NCBI RefSeq assembly: GCF_016651105.1
Contig: NZ_JAEKEL010000001.1
Coordinates: 3,400,001-3,464,000, forward strand
Reading direction: 5' to 3'
Length of the DNA stretch: 64,000 nt
DNA from: Pseudomonas sp. TH15
Lineage (GTDB): Bacteria > Pseudomonadota > Gammaproteobacteria > Pseudomonadales > Pseudomonadaceae
Part shown: positions 35,026 through 45,025 of the stretch, piece by piece
Numbering within the stretch: the first letter of the stretch is position 1
Layout: each line of letters begins with the position of its first letter
Translations under genes and position numbers: made by a program
The notes under the pieces: generated by a model
Databases searched by the model: none
What the model was told of the DNA's origin: nothing
Seen by the model: only the letters and a program-made list of their open reading frames with translations

Positions 35026-35132
35026 GTAGCGAGGGAGCTTGCTTGTGGCGAGGGGATTCATCCCCGATGGGTTGCGCAGCAGCCCCCGTTTTTCATACAG
35101 CAAGCGGGGCTGCTTCGCTACCCATCGAGGCG
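35026..35132. repeat. Degenerate REP cluster (GTGGCGAGGGGATT family)
   Basis: GTAGCGAGGGAGCTTGCTTG is followed by GTGGCGAGGGGATTCATCCC, then the inner pair GGGTTGCGCAGCAGCCCC / GGGGCTGCTTCGCTACCC. The outer right arm is lost. Confidence 0.65.
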
Positions 35133-35182
35133 GTGCGAAGTTTCGCTAAACCCTCTCACCCCAGGGTTTCATAGCCACAGCT

Positions 35183-36229
35183 TTACTTGCGCGCCTCCAG
35201 AATCAGGTTGAACGGCGTTTCCGTGGCCCGGCGGAAATGCTTGAACCCGGCCTCGGTGAACACCTTGCGCAACCGCGCCTCGCCGGCCTGGGCGCCGAGC
35301 CCGAGGCCGACTTCCTGGGACAGTGAGTTCGGGGTGCAGATGAACGTTGAGGCCGCGTAGAACAGTCGACCAATCGGGTTGATGTTGTCGTCGAGGGTAT
35401 CGTTGGCGTAGGGCTCCACGAGCAGCACCGTGCCGTTCGGTTTCAGCGAGTCAAAGGCGTGCCGTGCTGCACCCACCGGGTCGCCCATGTCATGCAGGCA
35501 ATCGAAATAGCAGACCAGGTCATAGTCGGTGCCAGGGTAACTTTTGGCAGTGCCCTGGAAGAACCGCGCGCGTCCGGCCACACCACCTTCTTCGGCGCGC
35601 TGGGTGGCCACGGTGACGGAGGGCGCGTGGTAATCAAACCCGACGAACCGCGAATTAGGGAACGCCTGGGCCATGATCACGGTGGACGCGCCGTGGCCGC
35701 AGCCGACGTCCGCCACTTTGGCGCCATCTTCCAGCTTGGCGACCACGCCTTCCAGCGCCGGCAACCACTCGGCCACCAGGTGCGCCTTGTAGCCGGGACG
35801 GAAGAACCGTTCCGTGCCGCTGAACATGCACGGATGGTGCTCGCCCCACGGCAGGGCACCGTTGCCGCGCATGGCTTTGACCAGTTTGTCCTTGTCATGG
35901 AAAAACGACGCGACCACCCCGATACCGCCGGCGATGTACACCGGGGAGTCTTCGATCGCCAACGCCAGGGCTTGCTCTTCGGGTAGGCGGAACTGGCCGT
36001 CACGGTGTTCCATGTAGCCGGAGGCGGCGTGGGCACTGAGCCACTCGCGTAATAGGCGCGGGTTGCATCCGGTCTTGTCGGCGAGGGTTTCGGGGCTGAT
36101 TGGCTGGCTGTCGGCCATGGCCCGATAGAGGCCGAGTTCTTCGCCGAGAATGACATTGGCCAGCATCGCCGCGCCGCCCATGTCGTTGACCAGTTTGCCC
36201 ATGAATTGATCGAGTCTGAGTTCGTCCAT
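35183..36229 (-). CDS. Class I SAM-dependent methyltransferase with N-terminal winged-helix domain
   Basis: Protein of 348 aa. Residues 1-110 form a dimerisation/winged-helix domain as in O-methyltransferases and Rv2258c-like proteins. The SAM domain starts at KVADVGCGHGASTVIMAQAF (motif I), followed by FVGFDYHAPSV and CYFDCLHDMGDP (post-I and motif II). ATG 36229 follows AGGAGC; the upstream extension of 37 residues has no similarity. Substrate unknown; it stands alone. Confidence 0.87.
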   Translation of the reverse strand: MDELRLDQFMGKLVNDMGGAAMLANVILGEELGLYRAMADSQPISPETLADKTGCNPRLLREWLSAHAASGYMEHRDGQFRLPEEQALALAIEDSPVYIAGGIGVVASFFHDKDKLVKAMRGNGALPWGEHHPCMFSGTERFFRPGYKAHLVAEWLPALEGVVAKLEDGAKVADVGCGHGASTVIMAQAFPNSRFVGFDYHAPSVTVATQRAEEGGVAGRARFFQGTAKSYPGTDYDLVCYFDCLHDMGDPVGAARHAFDSLKPNGTVLLVEPYANDTLDDNINPIGRLFYAASTFICTPNSLSQEVGLGLGAQAGEARLRKVFTEAGFKHFRRATETPFNLILEARK

Positions 36230-36529
36230 GATGCTGCTCCTGTACTGGATCACGATCCAGAGGTCTTGCTGATCCCAGGCATTGCACCTCTGGGGTGCGA
36301 TCGACGCGGGTTTGAGCGATGACTGCGTCCTGCTTTTCATCGTTCGGTTTTGCCCTTTTGTATCAGGCTAATCAATCAGTTTAGTTGCCCGAAGCGTTGA
36401 TCTCCCGTTCAGGGTGCAGGGCCATCAGTCTACGAAGCAACGAGGGCGCTCGATACTGTCAGATATGACAGGTATGAATAGATGGTTTCTTATGTCCTTG
36501 CACGCTAAGCAGTGCTTTGCAATCAAGGC
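36230..36529. other. Intergenic, nothing recognised
   Basis: Exactly 300 bp between two minus-strand genes. It is AT-richer than its surroundings in part (around 36350-36390), consistent with the methyltransferase promoter. No repeat, hairpin terminator or ORF with a ribosome site was seen. Confidence 0.4.
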
Positions 36530-37024
36530 TCACAAGTCACGCACCATCAGCGTGTGTTCGTTGTCCCAGGCGTGAAACCGCTCCACGACCCTCCAGCCGC
36601 GTTTGGCGTAGTAGTCCTGTTTGTTCTGCGTATGCAGATACAGGTGCGCCAGACCATGGCTTTTCGCTTGCTGGCAAACCCCGTCGATCAAGCGCTCCGC
36701 CAGACCCTGGCCGCGAGCCTCGGGGCTGACAAATACACAGGCCAGCCAAGGGCCGAGATCGGGTCGATGCGCCAGATCCTCGCGGGCTAGCGCGGCACCG
36801 CCCAGCAGATGCCCATCGTTCAGAGCGATCAGGCACGGCCAATTGCCGTTGCTTTGGCCTTGGGCGAATTCCGCTTGCCACTCGGTCAGTGGCTGGTGCG
36901 CGTATTCGTAGTGAAACTGCCGATGAATCCATTCGGCGTAAGTGTCGCTGTGCTGCATGTGCTGCGCGAGCCAGTCGAGGTGCAAAGTCATTGGGAGAGT
37001 CCGTTCGGAAGGTGTTGCCGACAT
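36530..37024 (-). CDS. GNAT-family N-acetyltransferase
   Basis: Protein of up to 164 aa. The acetyl-CoA site is seen in WLACVFVSPEARGQGLAERL (R-G-x-G type motif A), followed by LYLHTQNKQDYYAKRGWRVV (motif B with the YxKxGW turn). Cytoplasmic; substrate unknown. Start uncertain: ATG 37024, or ATG 36991 giving MTLHLDWLAQH; neither has a clear ribosome site. Confidence 0.83.
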   Translation of the reverse strand: MSATPSERTLPMTLHLDWLAQHMQHSDTYAEWIHRQFHYEYAHQPLTEWQAEFAQGQSNGNWPCLIALNDGHLLGGAALAREDLAHRPDLGPWLACVFVSPEARGQGLAERLIDGVCQQAKSHGLAHLYLHTQNKQDYYAKRGWRVVERFHAWDNEHTLMVRDL

Positions 37025-37217
37025 GAAAAATCATTCCCGGGCGACTGGCAATCCCGAGGGTGTTGCGGCGGCTTTACAAATTCCTGCCACTCATCGGCCA
37101 ACACGCGGTTTTGCGGGCTTGGCGGACGATTGGCGAAGACGCAGGTCAGGCTCGGCGCGATAGTGGGCGAGCAGGGCGCTGTCGACCTGTTACCGATATG
37201 AAGCGGAGCTCGAAGCC

Positions 37218-38030
37218 ATGAGTACCCCGATTGATCTGACGGCCCTGAAAGAACGCCAGAAAGTCGCCTGGGCCAGCGGCGATTACGCGGTGATTGGCAC
37301 CACATTGCAAATTGTCGGTGAAAACCTCGCCGAAGCCTGCGACTTGCGCTGCGATGAAGAAGTGCTGGATGTCGCCGCCGGCAACGGCAATGCGACATTG
37401 GCGGCCGCGCGACGTGGTTGTCTGGTGATGTCCACCGACTACGTTGCGGCGCTGTTGGAGCGCGGGCAGGATCGGGCTCGGGCGGAGCATCTGGATGTCA
37501 CATTCCAGGTCGCCGATGCCGAAGCGCTGCCGTTCGAAGACGATAGTTTTGACGCGGTGCTTTCGACTTTCGGTGTGATGTTTGCGCCGGATCAGGCGCA
37601 GGCGGCTGCCGAACTGGCGCGGGTCTGTCGGCGTGGTGGACGCATTGGTCTGGCCAACTGGACGCCGGAAGGCTTTGTCGGCCAGATGTTCAAGGTCCTC
37701 GGCCGACATCTGCCGCCTCCCGCCAGTGCCCAGCCACCCTCGAACTGGGGCATGGAAGCCTGGTTGCACAGCCATTTCGACGAGCGCGATTTTCTGCTGC
37801 AAGTCACCCGCCGCACCTTCAACTTTCGTTATCGCTCGGCAGCGCACTTCATCGACATTTTTCGGCATTGGTATGGGCCGGTGCACAAGGCGTTCGCGGC
37901 ATTGCCGCCGGAAAGCGGTCGGGCCTTGGAAAGTGATCTGGCGGACTTGCTCAATCGCACGAATCGTGCGGGCGAGGGCTCGCTGGTAGTGCCGAGCGAG
38001 TATCTGGAGGTGGTGATTACCAAGCGCTGA
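37218..38030 (+). CDS. Class I SAM-dependent methyltransferase (Methyltransf_11/25)
   Basis: Protein of 270 aa. Motif I reads VLDVAAGNGNATLAAARRG, the acidic post-I position is STDYVAALLERG, then ADAEALPFEDDSFDAVLSTF and RGGRIGLANWTPEGFVGQ, the pattern of UbiE-like small-molecule methyltransferases. A GGAGC ribosome site precedes the ATG. It is divergent from the GNAT gene and its substrate is not evident. Confidence 0.87.
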   Translation: MSTPIDLTALKERQKVAWASGDYAVIGTTLQIVGENLAEACDLRCDEEVLDVAAGNGNATLAAARRGCLVMSTDYVAALLERGQDRARAEHLDVTFQVADAEALPFEDDSFDAVLSTFGVMFAPDQAQAAAELARVCRRGGRIGLANWTPEGFVGQMFKVLGRHLPPPASAQPPSNWGMEAWLHSHFDERDFLLQVTRRTFNFRYRSAAHFIDIFRHWYGPVHKAFAALPPESGRALESDLADLLNRTNRAGEGSLVVPSEYLEVVITKR

Positions 38031-38058
38031 TCTGAATCTAGAATCAGTGGAGATCCCC

Positions 38059-38149
38059 TGTAGGAGTGAGCCTGCTCGCGAAAGCGGTTTTACATTCAGC
38101 ATCGTTGTCGACTGGTCTTACGCTTTCGCGAGCAGGCTCACTCTTACAG
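38059..38149. repeat. REP inverted pair (TGTAGGAGTGAGCCTGCTCGCGA family)
   Basis: The arms match the copy at 23977-24065. It lies between the convergent methyltransferase and pcs genes. Confidence 0.85.
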
Positions 38150-38157
38150 AGAAAGCT

Positions 38158-38880
38158 TTATTTCGATGGTGATTTATCAAACCACTCCATTGCCGTGCGC
38201 CAGATGCAGATCCCCAGGAAGTACGCCGACATCAGCAGCCAAAGCCCCATCACCAGCGGGTTGATCACCGGGTGGTTGACCACCAGCGACAAACTACACA
38301 GCAACCAGATGGCGGTTACGGCGATGTTGATCGGCATGAACTTGCGCACCCGAAACGGGTGCAGGAATTTCATTCGGGTCACGGTCAGCAGCGCCAGGCC
38401 GATGACGGTGAGCAGCGTCACCCACGGAGACGGGGCGATGATGTACAGGCACAACGCGACGACGTTCCACGCGGCGGGGAAGCCCTGGAAGTAGTTGTCT
38501 TTGCTTTTCATGTTGACGTTGCAGAAGCAGAACAGCGACGAGACGAGTATCAGCGACACGGTCAGCAGCAGCGTGTAGTCAGGCAACGGGATGTAGCGGT
38601 AGATGAACAGCGCCGGGATGAACACGTAGGTCAGGTAGTCGATGACCAGGTCGAGGATCGAGCCGTCGAAACTCGGCAGCACTGATTGCACATTGACCTT
38701 GCGTGCCAGCGCCCCGTCGAGGCCGTCGACGATCAGCGCCACGCCCAGCCACAGCAGGCAATGGACCGGCTGGTTTTCCAGCAGCGCGAGGGTGGCCAGG
38801 AAGGCAGTGACCACGCCGGTCGCGGTAAAACCATGGGCGCCCCATGCTTTGAGCCTGGCGATGTGTAAGGTTGATATCAC
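38158..38880 (-). CDS. pcs: Phosphatidylcholine synthase Pcs
   Basis: Protein of 240 aa with about eight membrane segments. It condenses CDP-diacylglycerol with choline to give phosphatidylcholine in the inner membrane. The CDP-alcohol phosphatidyltransferase signature is present: DGLDGALAR, then G and two D residues spaced in PSFDGSILDLVIDY. The sequence matches P. aeruginosa Pcs throughout (STLHIARLKAWGAHGFTATG at the start), placing the start at GTG 38880 with GGAG 9 nt upstream. An upstream ATG (38994) adds 38 non-homologous residues. Confidence 0.9.
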   Translation of the reverse strand: MISTLHIARLKAWGAHGFTATGVVTAFLATLALLENQPVHCLLWLGVALIVDGLDGALARKVNVQSVLPSFDGSILDLVIDYLTYVFIPALFIYRYIPLPDYTLLLTVSLILVSSLFCFCNVNMKSKDNYFQGFPAAWNVVALCLYIIAPSPWVTLLTVIGLALLTVTRMKFLHPFRVRKFMPINIAVTAIWLLCSLSLVVNHPVINPLVMGLWLLMSAYFLGICIWRTAMEWFDKSPSK

Positions 38881-39135
38881 GGGGGCGTTCTCCAAAAAGT
38901 GAAGCAAGCCAGTCAGCACCCTTCTATTGGGGGCGTCGGCAAACCGGGTCGGGTTGCAGGTATCGACCGGGAATCCGGGGATAAGGTTCACCACCTTTAA
39001 ATCTTAGCTGCCCGGCGAAAAAATCCCGGCCCGACTCGCCTTGGTCTCGAGTGTCGGCCAAACGGTGCTGGCGCAATGGCTGTTGGGGTCTATCGTTGCC
39101 AGACGCAGTCACTGCCTATGCTTGAGGATGACGTC

Positions 39136-39903
39136 ATGAACACCAGCGATTTGCTCGAACAACTGCTGCGAGGCCAGGCCTCGGCGGGACAACAAAGTGG
39201 CGCTTCGGCCGGGGCAGGCCAGGGTGGGCTCGGTGGCTTGCTGGGCGGTTTGCTCGGTGGCGGCAGTCAGGCCAGTGGTGGTGCAACTTCGGGCGGTGGC
39301 CTGGGTGGATTGGGCGGTTTGCTCGGTGGTTTGCTGGGCGGTGGCAGCGCGGGTGGCCTCGGCGGTGTTTTGGGTGGCGCGCTTGGCGGCGGCAGCACGC
39401 AAAGCCGATCCGGTGGCACCAACTATGCGGCGCTGGCGTCGCTGGGGATGATGGCGTATCAGGCGTATCAAGCCTGGCAACGCAGTCAGGCCAGTGCGGC
39501 ACCGCAACAGATCCCGCAAACCGCCAATCTGCTCGCAGGTCCGGACGTGGAGGAGCACAGCCACGGGGTATTGCGCGCATTGATAGCGGCGGCCAAGGCT
39601 GACGGTCGCATTGATGACTCGGAGCAACAGATGATCAGTTCGGAGATCGCCAAGCACACCGACGATCCCCAGCTTCAGCAATGGTTCGATGCCGAAGTCG
39701 CCAAGCCGCTGAATGCCGCTGAAGTCGCGCAGTCGGCCCACGGAGATCCGGCGGTGGCCGCCGAAATGTATCTGGCCAGCGTCATGCTGGTAAACGATCA
39801 GCAGGACGCCGAGCGCAATTATCTGGATGAATTGGCGGCGGCGTTGCGGATCGATCCCGATTTGCAGGTGCACCTGGAGCAGCAGGCCAAAGGTCAGGCC
39901 TGA
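39136..39903 (+). CDS. DUF533 / TerB-like family protein with Gly-rich linker
   Basis: Protein of 255 aa. Residues 1-12 (MNTSDLLEQLLRG) are followed by a ~95-residue low-complexity stretch of GGLLGGLLGGG-type repeats, then an alpha-helical TerB-like domain (VLRALIAAAKADGRIDDSEQQ, a calcium/acid-cluster-like helix pair). E. coli YebE is a relative. The Gly/Leu repeats could insert into or associate with membranes. GAGGA lies upstream of the ATG. Function unknown. Confidence 0.85.
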   Translation: MNTSDLLEQLLRGQASAGQQSGASAGAGQGGLGGLLGGLLGGGSQASGGATSGGGLGGLGGLLGGLLGGGSAGGLGGVLGGALGGGSTQSRSGGTNYAALASLGMMAYQAYQAWQRSQASAAPQQIPQTANLLAGPDVEEHSHGVLRALIAAAKADGRIDDSEQQMISSEIAKHTDDPQLQQWFDAEVAKPLNAAEVAQSAHGDPAVAAEMYLASVMLVNDQQDAERNYLDELAAALRIDPDLQVHLEQQAKGQA

Positions 39904-40064
39904 GGCAACGTCAAAAGATCGCAGCCTGCGGCAGCTCCTACGGGGCTTTATTCGCCGTTTGTCCGGGTAATTTTCACGTCGATTGAATTTTTCGCAGGCG
40001 CAGCCCCTCTGCTGCTGTAGAGGCGTGTGAATCAGCGTCCTGCCAATCGACCGAGACCATTGCC

Positions 40065-41441
40065 ATGACTGTCCTGACAACCCTGCAATCTTCCCCCGCA
40101 CATCCGCAGCCGGTGATGCCTGAAGGAAACCTGCGCGGCCTTCATCAAACCTTTTTGCTCGAGGAGAATGCTTACGCGCTGGCGCAGAGTTTTCTGCAAG
40201 AACAACTGCAACACGCCGCGCAGTTAACGGAGCAACTGCCCGCAGACCCCTCGACCTGGCATGCCTGGATGGCTGATCACTGCGCCGAGGTGGCCCGGCA
40301 ATACGCCGACTATTTGCAGCAACGCAAGGCCGGTGGGCCACGACAATTTTTCACAAACAAGGCGCATGCGCTGTACTTCCTGCAAGCAGTCGCACCGACC
40401 AAACTGGTAGACGGCGCCTGGCTCTTCGGATTGTTGCCGCAATGGCGTGATCCGCGTTTCAGCGGTTTGCTGTGTACCTATCTGGAAGAGTTGGGCGAAG
40501 GCAATCCAGCGCAGAACCATGTGTTGATCTATCGCAAGTTGCTCGCCGAGCACGACCTTGAACACAGCAGCGTCATCCCCGATGAGCGTTATCTACAGGG
40601 CACGCTGCAACTGGCGCTCGGCGTATGCGGGGCAGAATTTTTGCCGGAGGTGATCGGCTACAACCTCGGTTACGAGCAACTGCCGCTGCACCTGCTGATC
40701 AGCAGTTACGAGCTCAGTGAACTGGGTATCGATCCGTACTACTTCACGCTGCACGTGACCATCGACAACGCCAGCACCGGCCATGCGCAGAAAGCCGTGC
40801 AGGCAGCGCTCGATCTTTTGCCGCTGGAGGCTGATCGCGCTGAATTTTTGCGTCGGGTATCGCTGGGATATCGCCTCAATGACCTGGGGCAGGGCAGCCG
40901 CGCGATCATCGAGGGCTTTGATCTTGAGCGCGAGTTACTGGCGATGCTTGAGCGCAAGTGCCCATTCGCTCAGCACATGCATTCCGACTACTGCCGGTTC
41001 GACGGGCGTACCGTCAATCAATGGTTGGCCGAGCCGCAGCATTTGCCCGGTTTCCTTCAGGCGTTGCAAGACAAGGGCTGGATCAAACGCCACGAAGACC
41101 CGCAAGCCAGCCGCTTCTGGCAATTGATCGACGGCGACGGTGCAGCGATGTTCGGTGTGTTTGGCGCCTACGAAAAACAACTGGTGCACGACTGGATTGC
41201 CGGTGACTGGACGCCCGCCAGCAAACCCGGCGTCAGCCGTCGTCGTGCGCAGGGCAAGCCGCCTATCGAGGTGCCGGAACAGGATCCCGACGTTCAGCAA
41301 CTCAACGCCGCGCTGCAAGGGCAGGACGGACACGCGCAAATGGCCGTTCTCATGCCTTGGCTGGCACCGGCGCGGCATGCACATCCGGCCGGGCTGCTCG
41401 CCACCCGCCGTTTCATCGAATTGAAATCCAGCCTGGGTTAA
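40065..41441 (+). CDS. Iron-containing redox enzyme family protein (heme-oxygenase-like diiron)
   Basis: Protein of 458 aa whose central domain (about 100-290) has the HDO pattern: YLEELGEGNPAQNH supplies Glu and His ligands and HVTIDNASTGHAQKA supplies Asp and His ligands. Relatives include oxygenases and desaturases acting on fatty acids or amino acids (UndA, SznF type). The C-terminal ~150 residues (CRFDGRTVNQWLAEPQHLPG) are less typical. It is followed after 9 bp by a methyltransferase gene. Substrate unknown. Confidence 0.8.
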   Translation: MTVLTTLQSSPAHPQPVMPEGNLRGLHQTFLLEENAYALAQSFLQEQLQHAAQLTEQLPADPSTWHAWMADHCAEVARQYADYLQQRKAGGPRQFFTNKAHALYFLQAVAPTKLVDGAWLFGLLPQWRDPRFSGLLCTYLEELGEGNPAQNHVLIYRKLLAEHDLEHSSVIPDERYLQGTLQLALGVCGAEFLPEVIGYNLGYEQLPLHLLISSYELSELGIDPYYFTLHVTIDNASTGHAQKAVQAALDLLPLEADRAEFLRRVSLGYRLNDLGQGSRAIIEGFDLERELLAMLERKCPFAQHMHSDYCRFDGRTVNQWLAEPQHLPGFLQALQDKGWIKRHEDPQASRFWQLIDGDGAAMFGVFGAYEKQLVHDWIAGDWTPASKPGVSRRRAQGKPPIEVPEQDPDVQQLNAALQGQDGHAQMAVLMPWLAPARHAHPAGLLATRRFIELKSSLG

Positions 41442-41450
41442 GGAATCTCA

Positions 41451-42404
41451 ATGAATCAGGAAGAACAGCTGTCCACCAATGACCTTGCGCTGCTGCAACT
41501 GGGGCGGCGCTTGCAGGCCGACGGGTATCGTTTCATCACGCCAACGCCGCTGACGCATCAACGGGTCAACCAGCGTGACGAAGGGCAGGCCGTCGACAGC
41601 CTGCGTGACGTTTTCGGTTGGTCGCGTGCGTTCGAGCCGGGGTTGTTGTCTGCCGATGAGCAACGGCAATTGCAGGAGGCGCAGATCATTGATGCGTACG
41701 ACGGTCGTTTTAAAAGTCGCGTGCGTTGGTCGAGCCTCGACGATTTGCTGTTCGTGCATTCAGCGTTCCCCACCGATGCTGCCGATGCGGTGTTTTTCGG
41801 CCCGGACACCTACCGTTTCGCGCAACTGATTCACGCGCATTTGCAGCAGAATTTCGCGCCGATCAAGCGTGCAGTCGATATCGGCTGCGGTGCTGGCGTC
41901 GGCGCGATTGTCATCGGCCGCGCTCGCCGCGAAGCCCAAGTGCTGGCGCTGGACATCAATCCCGCCGCACTGCGTCTGACCGCGATCAATGCGGCGCTGG
42001 CGGAGGTCGCCAACGTCGAAACGCGGCACAGTGATGTGCTTCAGGGCGTTGACGGCGAGTTCGATCTGATCGTCGCCAACCCGCCTTATATGGCGGATCC
42101 GGCGGCGCGCGCTTATCGACATGGTGGCGGCACGCTGGGAGCGGGGCTGTCGTTGCGTATCGTCGAACAGGCACTCAATCGGCTGGCGCCCGGTGGCTCA
42201 CTGTTGCTTTACACCGGCGTGGCCATGGTCGATGGCCGTGATCCGTTTCTCGATACGGTGTTGCCGCGACTCGATCAACAGCGCTTCGGCTGGACTTATC
42301 GCGAACTTGACCCCGACGTTTTCGGCGAAGAACTGCTCAACCCCGGTTATCAACGCGTCGACCGGATCGCCGTGGTGGCGCTGACCGTGACGCGAATAGG
42401 CTGA
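41451..42404 (+). CDS. Methyltransferase with NPPY motif (PrmC/HemK-like)
   Basis: Protein of 317 aa. SAM motif I is AVDIGCGAGVGAIVIGRARR, the acidic residue follows in VLALDINPAALRLT, and the catalytic loop is LIVANPPYMAD, the NPPY signature of N5-glutamine or DNA/RNA amino-methyltransferases. The N-terminal ~140 residues are not the PrmC recognition domain, so the target differs. It starts 9 bp after the diiron-enzyme gene and ends 18 bp before ligD, so the three are probably one transcript. Confidence 0.83.
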   Translation: MNQEEQLSTNDLALLQLGRRLQADGYRFITPTPLTHQRVNQRDEGQAVDSLRDVFGWSRAFEPGLLSADEQRQLQEAQIIDAYDGRFKSRVRWSSLDDLLFVHSAFPTDAADAVFFGPDTYRFAQLIHAHLQQNFAPIKRAVDIGCGAGVGAIVIGRARREAQVLALDINPAALRLTAINAALAEVANVETRHSDVLQGVDGEFDLIVANPPYMADPAARAYRHGGGTLGAGLSLRIVEQALNRLAPGGSLLLYTGVAMVDGRDPFLDTVLPRLDQQRFGWTYRELDPDVFGEELLNPGYQRVDRIAVVALTVTRIG

Positions 42405-42422
42405 AAAAAGGCAGGTGTGCCC

Positions 42423-45025
42423 ATGACCAGGAACCTCGACGACTACAACCGCATGCGCGACTTTTCGGCGACATCTGAACCGGCGGCGGTCAAGCGTGCC
42501 GGCAGTAAAAAGGCGCCTGATCATGCTCTGCAGTTCTGCATCCAGAAGCACGACGCTTCGCACCTGCATTACGACTTTCGCCTGGAACTCGATGGCGCAC
42601 TGAAGAGTTGGGCGGTGCCGAAAGGGCCGTCGCTCGACCCCAAGATCAAACGTCTGGCGGTGCATGTCGAAGACCATCCGCTGGATTACGCGACGTTCGA
42701 GGGCAGCATTCCCGAGGGGCATTACGGTGCCGGCGATGTGATTGTCTGGGATCGCGGCGTGTGGATTCCGCTCGAAGATCCGCAAAAGGCCTATGCCAAG
42801 GGCAAGCTCAAATTCGAACTGCAAGGCGAAAAACTCGGCGGAATCTGGAATCTGGTGCGCACGCACATGCCAGGAAAGAAGGAAAACTGGTTTCTGATCA
42901 AACATCAGGACAACGCGGCGCGGCCGCAGGATGACTATGACGTGCTGGTGGCCGAACCCGACAGTGTGTTGAGCGAACGCACGATTGTCGGCACGCCGAA
43001 ACTGGCCGCCGAGCAAAGCAAGCCGGCCAAAAAACCGCAACCAAACCGCGCAAGCAAGCGGCCGGCAAACTCACCGGCGCGCACAAGGCCAAGCTGCCGA
43101 CGCAGCTCAAGCCAGAACTGGCGACGCTGGTCGACAGTGCGCCCGAAGGGCAATGGAGTTACGAAATCAAGTTTGACGGCTACCGGATCATGGCGCGCAT
43201 CGATCATGAGCAGGTGCAACTGTTCACCCGCAACGGCCATGACTGGACGCACAAACTGCCGCAACAGGCCGAAGCACTGGCCGCATTGGGCCTCGAATCA
43301 GCCTGGCTGGACGGTGAAATGGTGGTCGCCAACGAGCATGGCGTGCCGGACTTTCAGGCGCTGCAAAACGCTTTCGAAGCCGGACGCAGCGGCAATATCC
43401 TCTACTACCTGTTTGATCTGCCGTATCTCAACGGCGTCGACCTGCGTGAGGTGCCGGTCGAGGAGCGACGCGCAGCATTGTCGACGGTTCTGGGGACGCA
43501 AAAGAACCCGTTGTTGCGGTTCTCCGAAGCCTTCGACGAAACCCCCGATGCGCTGCTCAACAGCGCTTGCCAGATGCAAATGGAAGGCCTGATCGGCAAA
43601 CGCCTCGGCTCACCTTATGTGTCCCGGCGCAGCGGCGACTGGATCAAGCTCAAGTGCAAACACCGGCAGGAATTCGTGGTCGTCGGCTACACCGACCCAA
43701 AAGGCTCGCGCAGTGCCTTCGGCGCCTTGCTGTTAGGCCTGCATGACCGTGACAGTGGCGAGTTGCGCTACGCCGGCAAGGTCGGCACCGGGTTCAACGA
43801 GACAACGCTGAAAAGCATCCTCGAGCAATTGAAACCGTTGCAGACGAAGAAAGCGGCGGTCGTCAATCCGCCCTCAGGATTTGAGGCCAAAGGCGTGCAC
43901 TGGCTCAAGCCGAAACTGCTGGCAGAAGTCGCCTTTGCCGAAATGACCAAGGACGGGTCAGTGCGTCACGCCGTATTCCATGGATTGCGCGACGATAAAC
44001 CGGCCAAGGACATCACCGAGGAGCGAGCAAAGCCTGTGAAGACTCCCGAAACCAAAACGGCGGCAAAGAAGCCAGCGAAGACACCGGCGAAAAAAGCCTC
44101 GGCGAGTACGGCTGAAACCGCGCCGTCACAACTGGGTCTCGCCAGCGGCAAGGTCCGCATCACCCACCCGGATCGGGTGATCGACGCCGTCAGCGGTACT
44201 ACCAAAATGCAACTGGCTGAGTATTACGCCAGCGTTGCCGAATGGATAATGCCGCAGCTCAAAGATCGTCCTGTTGCGCTGGTGCGCGCGCCGGATGGCA
44301 TTGCCGGTGAGTTGTTCTTCCAGAAGAACGCTGAGCGTCTGGCAATCCCGGGCATCACCACGCTGGATAAGGACCTCACCGGTCAACCGGTCATGCTCGT
44401 CAACGACGCCGAAGCGTTGATCGGCGCGGTGCAGATGAGCACGGTCGAACTGCACACATGGAACGCCACCACCACGGATCTCGACAAACCCGACCGCTTC
44501 GTCCTCGATCTCGACCCAGACCCGGCGCTGCCGTGGAAAAGCATGGTCGAGGCCACCGCGCTGACATTGACCGTGCTCGATGAGCTAGGGCTCAAGGCTT
44601 TTCTGAAAACCAGCGGCGGCAAGGGCATTCACCTGGTGGTGCCGTTGACCCGCAAACTTGGCTGGGATGAGGTCAAAGACTTCAGCCACGCGATCGTCAG
44701 CCATATGGCCAAGCTGTTGCCGGATCGTTTTTCTGCGGTGTCCGGGCCGAAAAATCGCGTCGGGCGGATCTTCATCGACTACCTGCGCAATGGTCTGGGT
44801 GCCACCACCATTTGTGCCTATTCAGCGCGCACACGCGAAGGTTTGCCGGTTTCCGTGCCGCTGTTTCGCGAGGAAGTTGCCGATATCAAGGGCGGCAATC
44901 AGTGGAACGTGCACAACGTCCACGAACGATTGGCCGAGGTTGGCGACGAGCCGTGGGCTGATATGAAGAAAACCCGCCAGAGCATCACCGCAGAGATGCG
45001 CAAGCGGGTCGGCATGAAAAAGTGA
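42423..45025 (+). pseudogene. ligD: DNA ligase D (LigD, NHEJ), interrupted by a 1-nt frameshift
   Basis: Three domains in LigD order: 3'-phosphoesterase (about residues 1-180; QKHDASHLHYDFRLELDG, DYATFEGSIPEGHYGAG), ATP ligase (catalytic Lys in SYEIKFDGYRIMA, then WLDGEMVV, GKRLGSPYV), polymerase/primase (FVLDLDPDPALPW, TSGGKGIHLVVP). The phosphoesterase and ligase are in different frames: the break falls in A6 at 43029-43034, in the linker. One extra A restores an 867-aa protein, near the 840 aa of P. aeruginosa LigD. As read, the catalytic Lys is lost from the first frame. No ku gene is adjacent. Confidence 0.88.

Noticed and set aside
43190..45025. Internal ATG as a genuine start of a ligase-polymerase protein
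   Set aside because: It would lack the catalytic lysine of EIKFDGYR just upstream, so the frameshift explanation is better.
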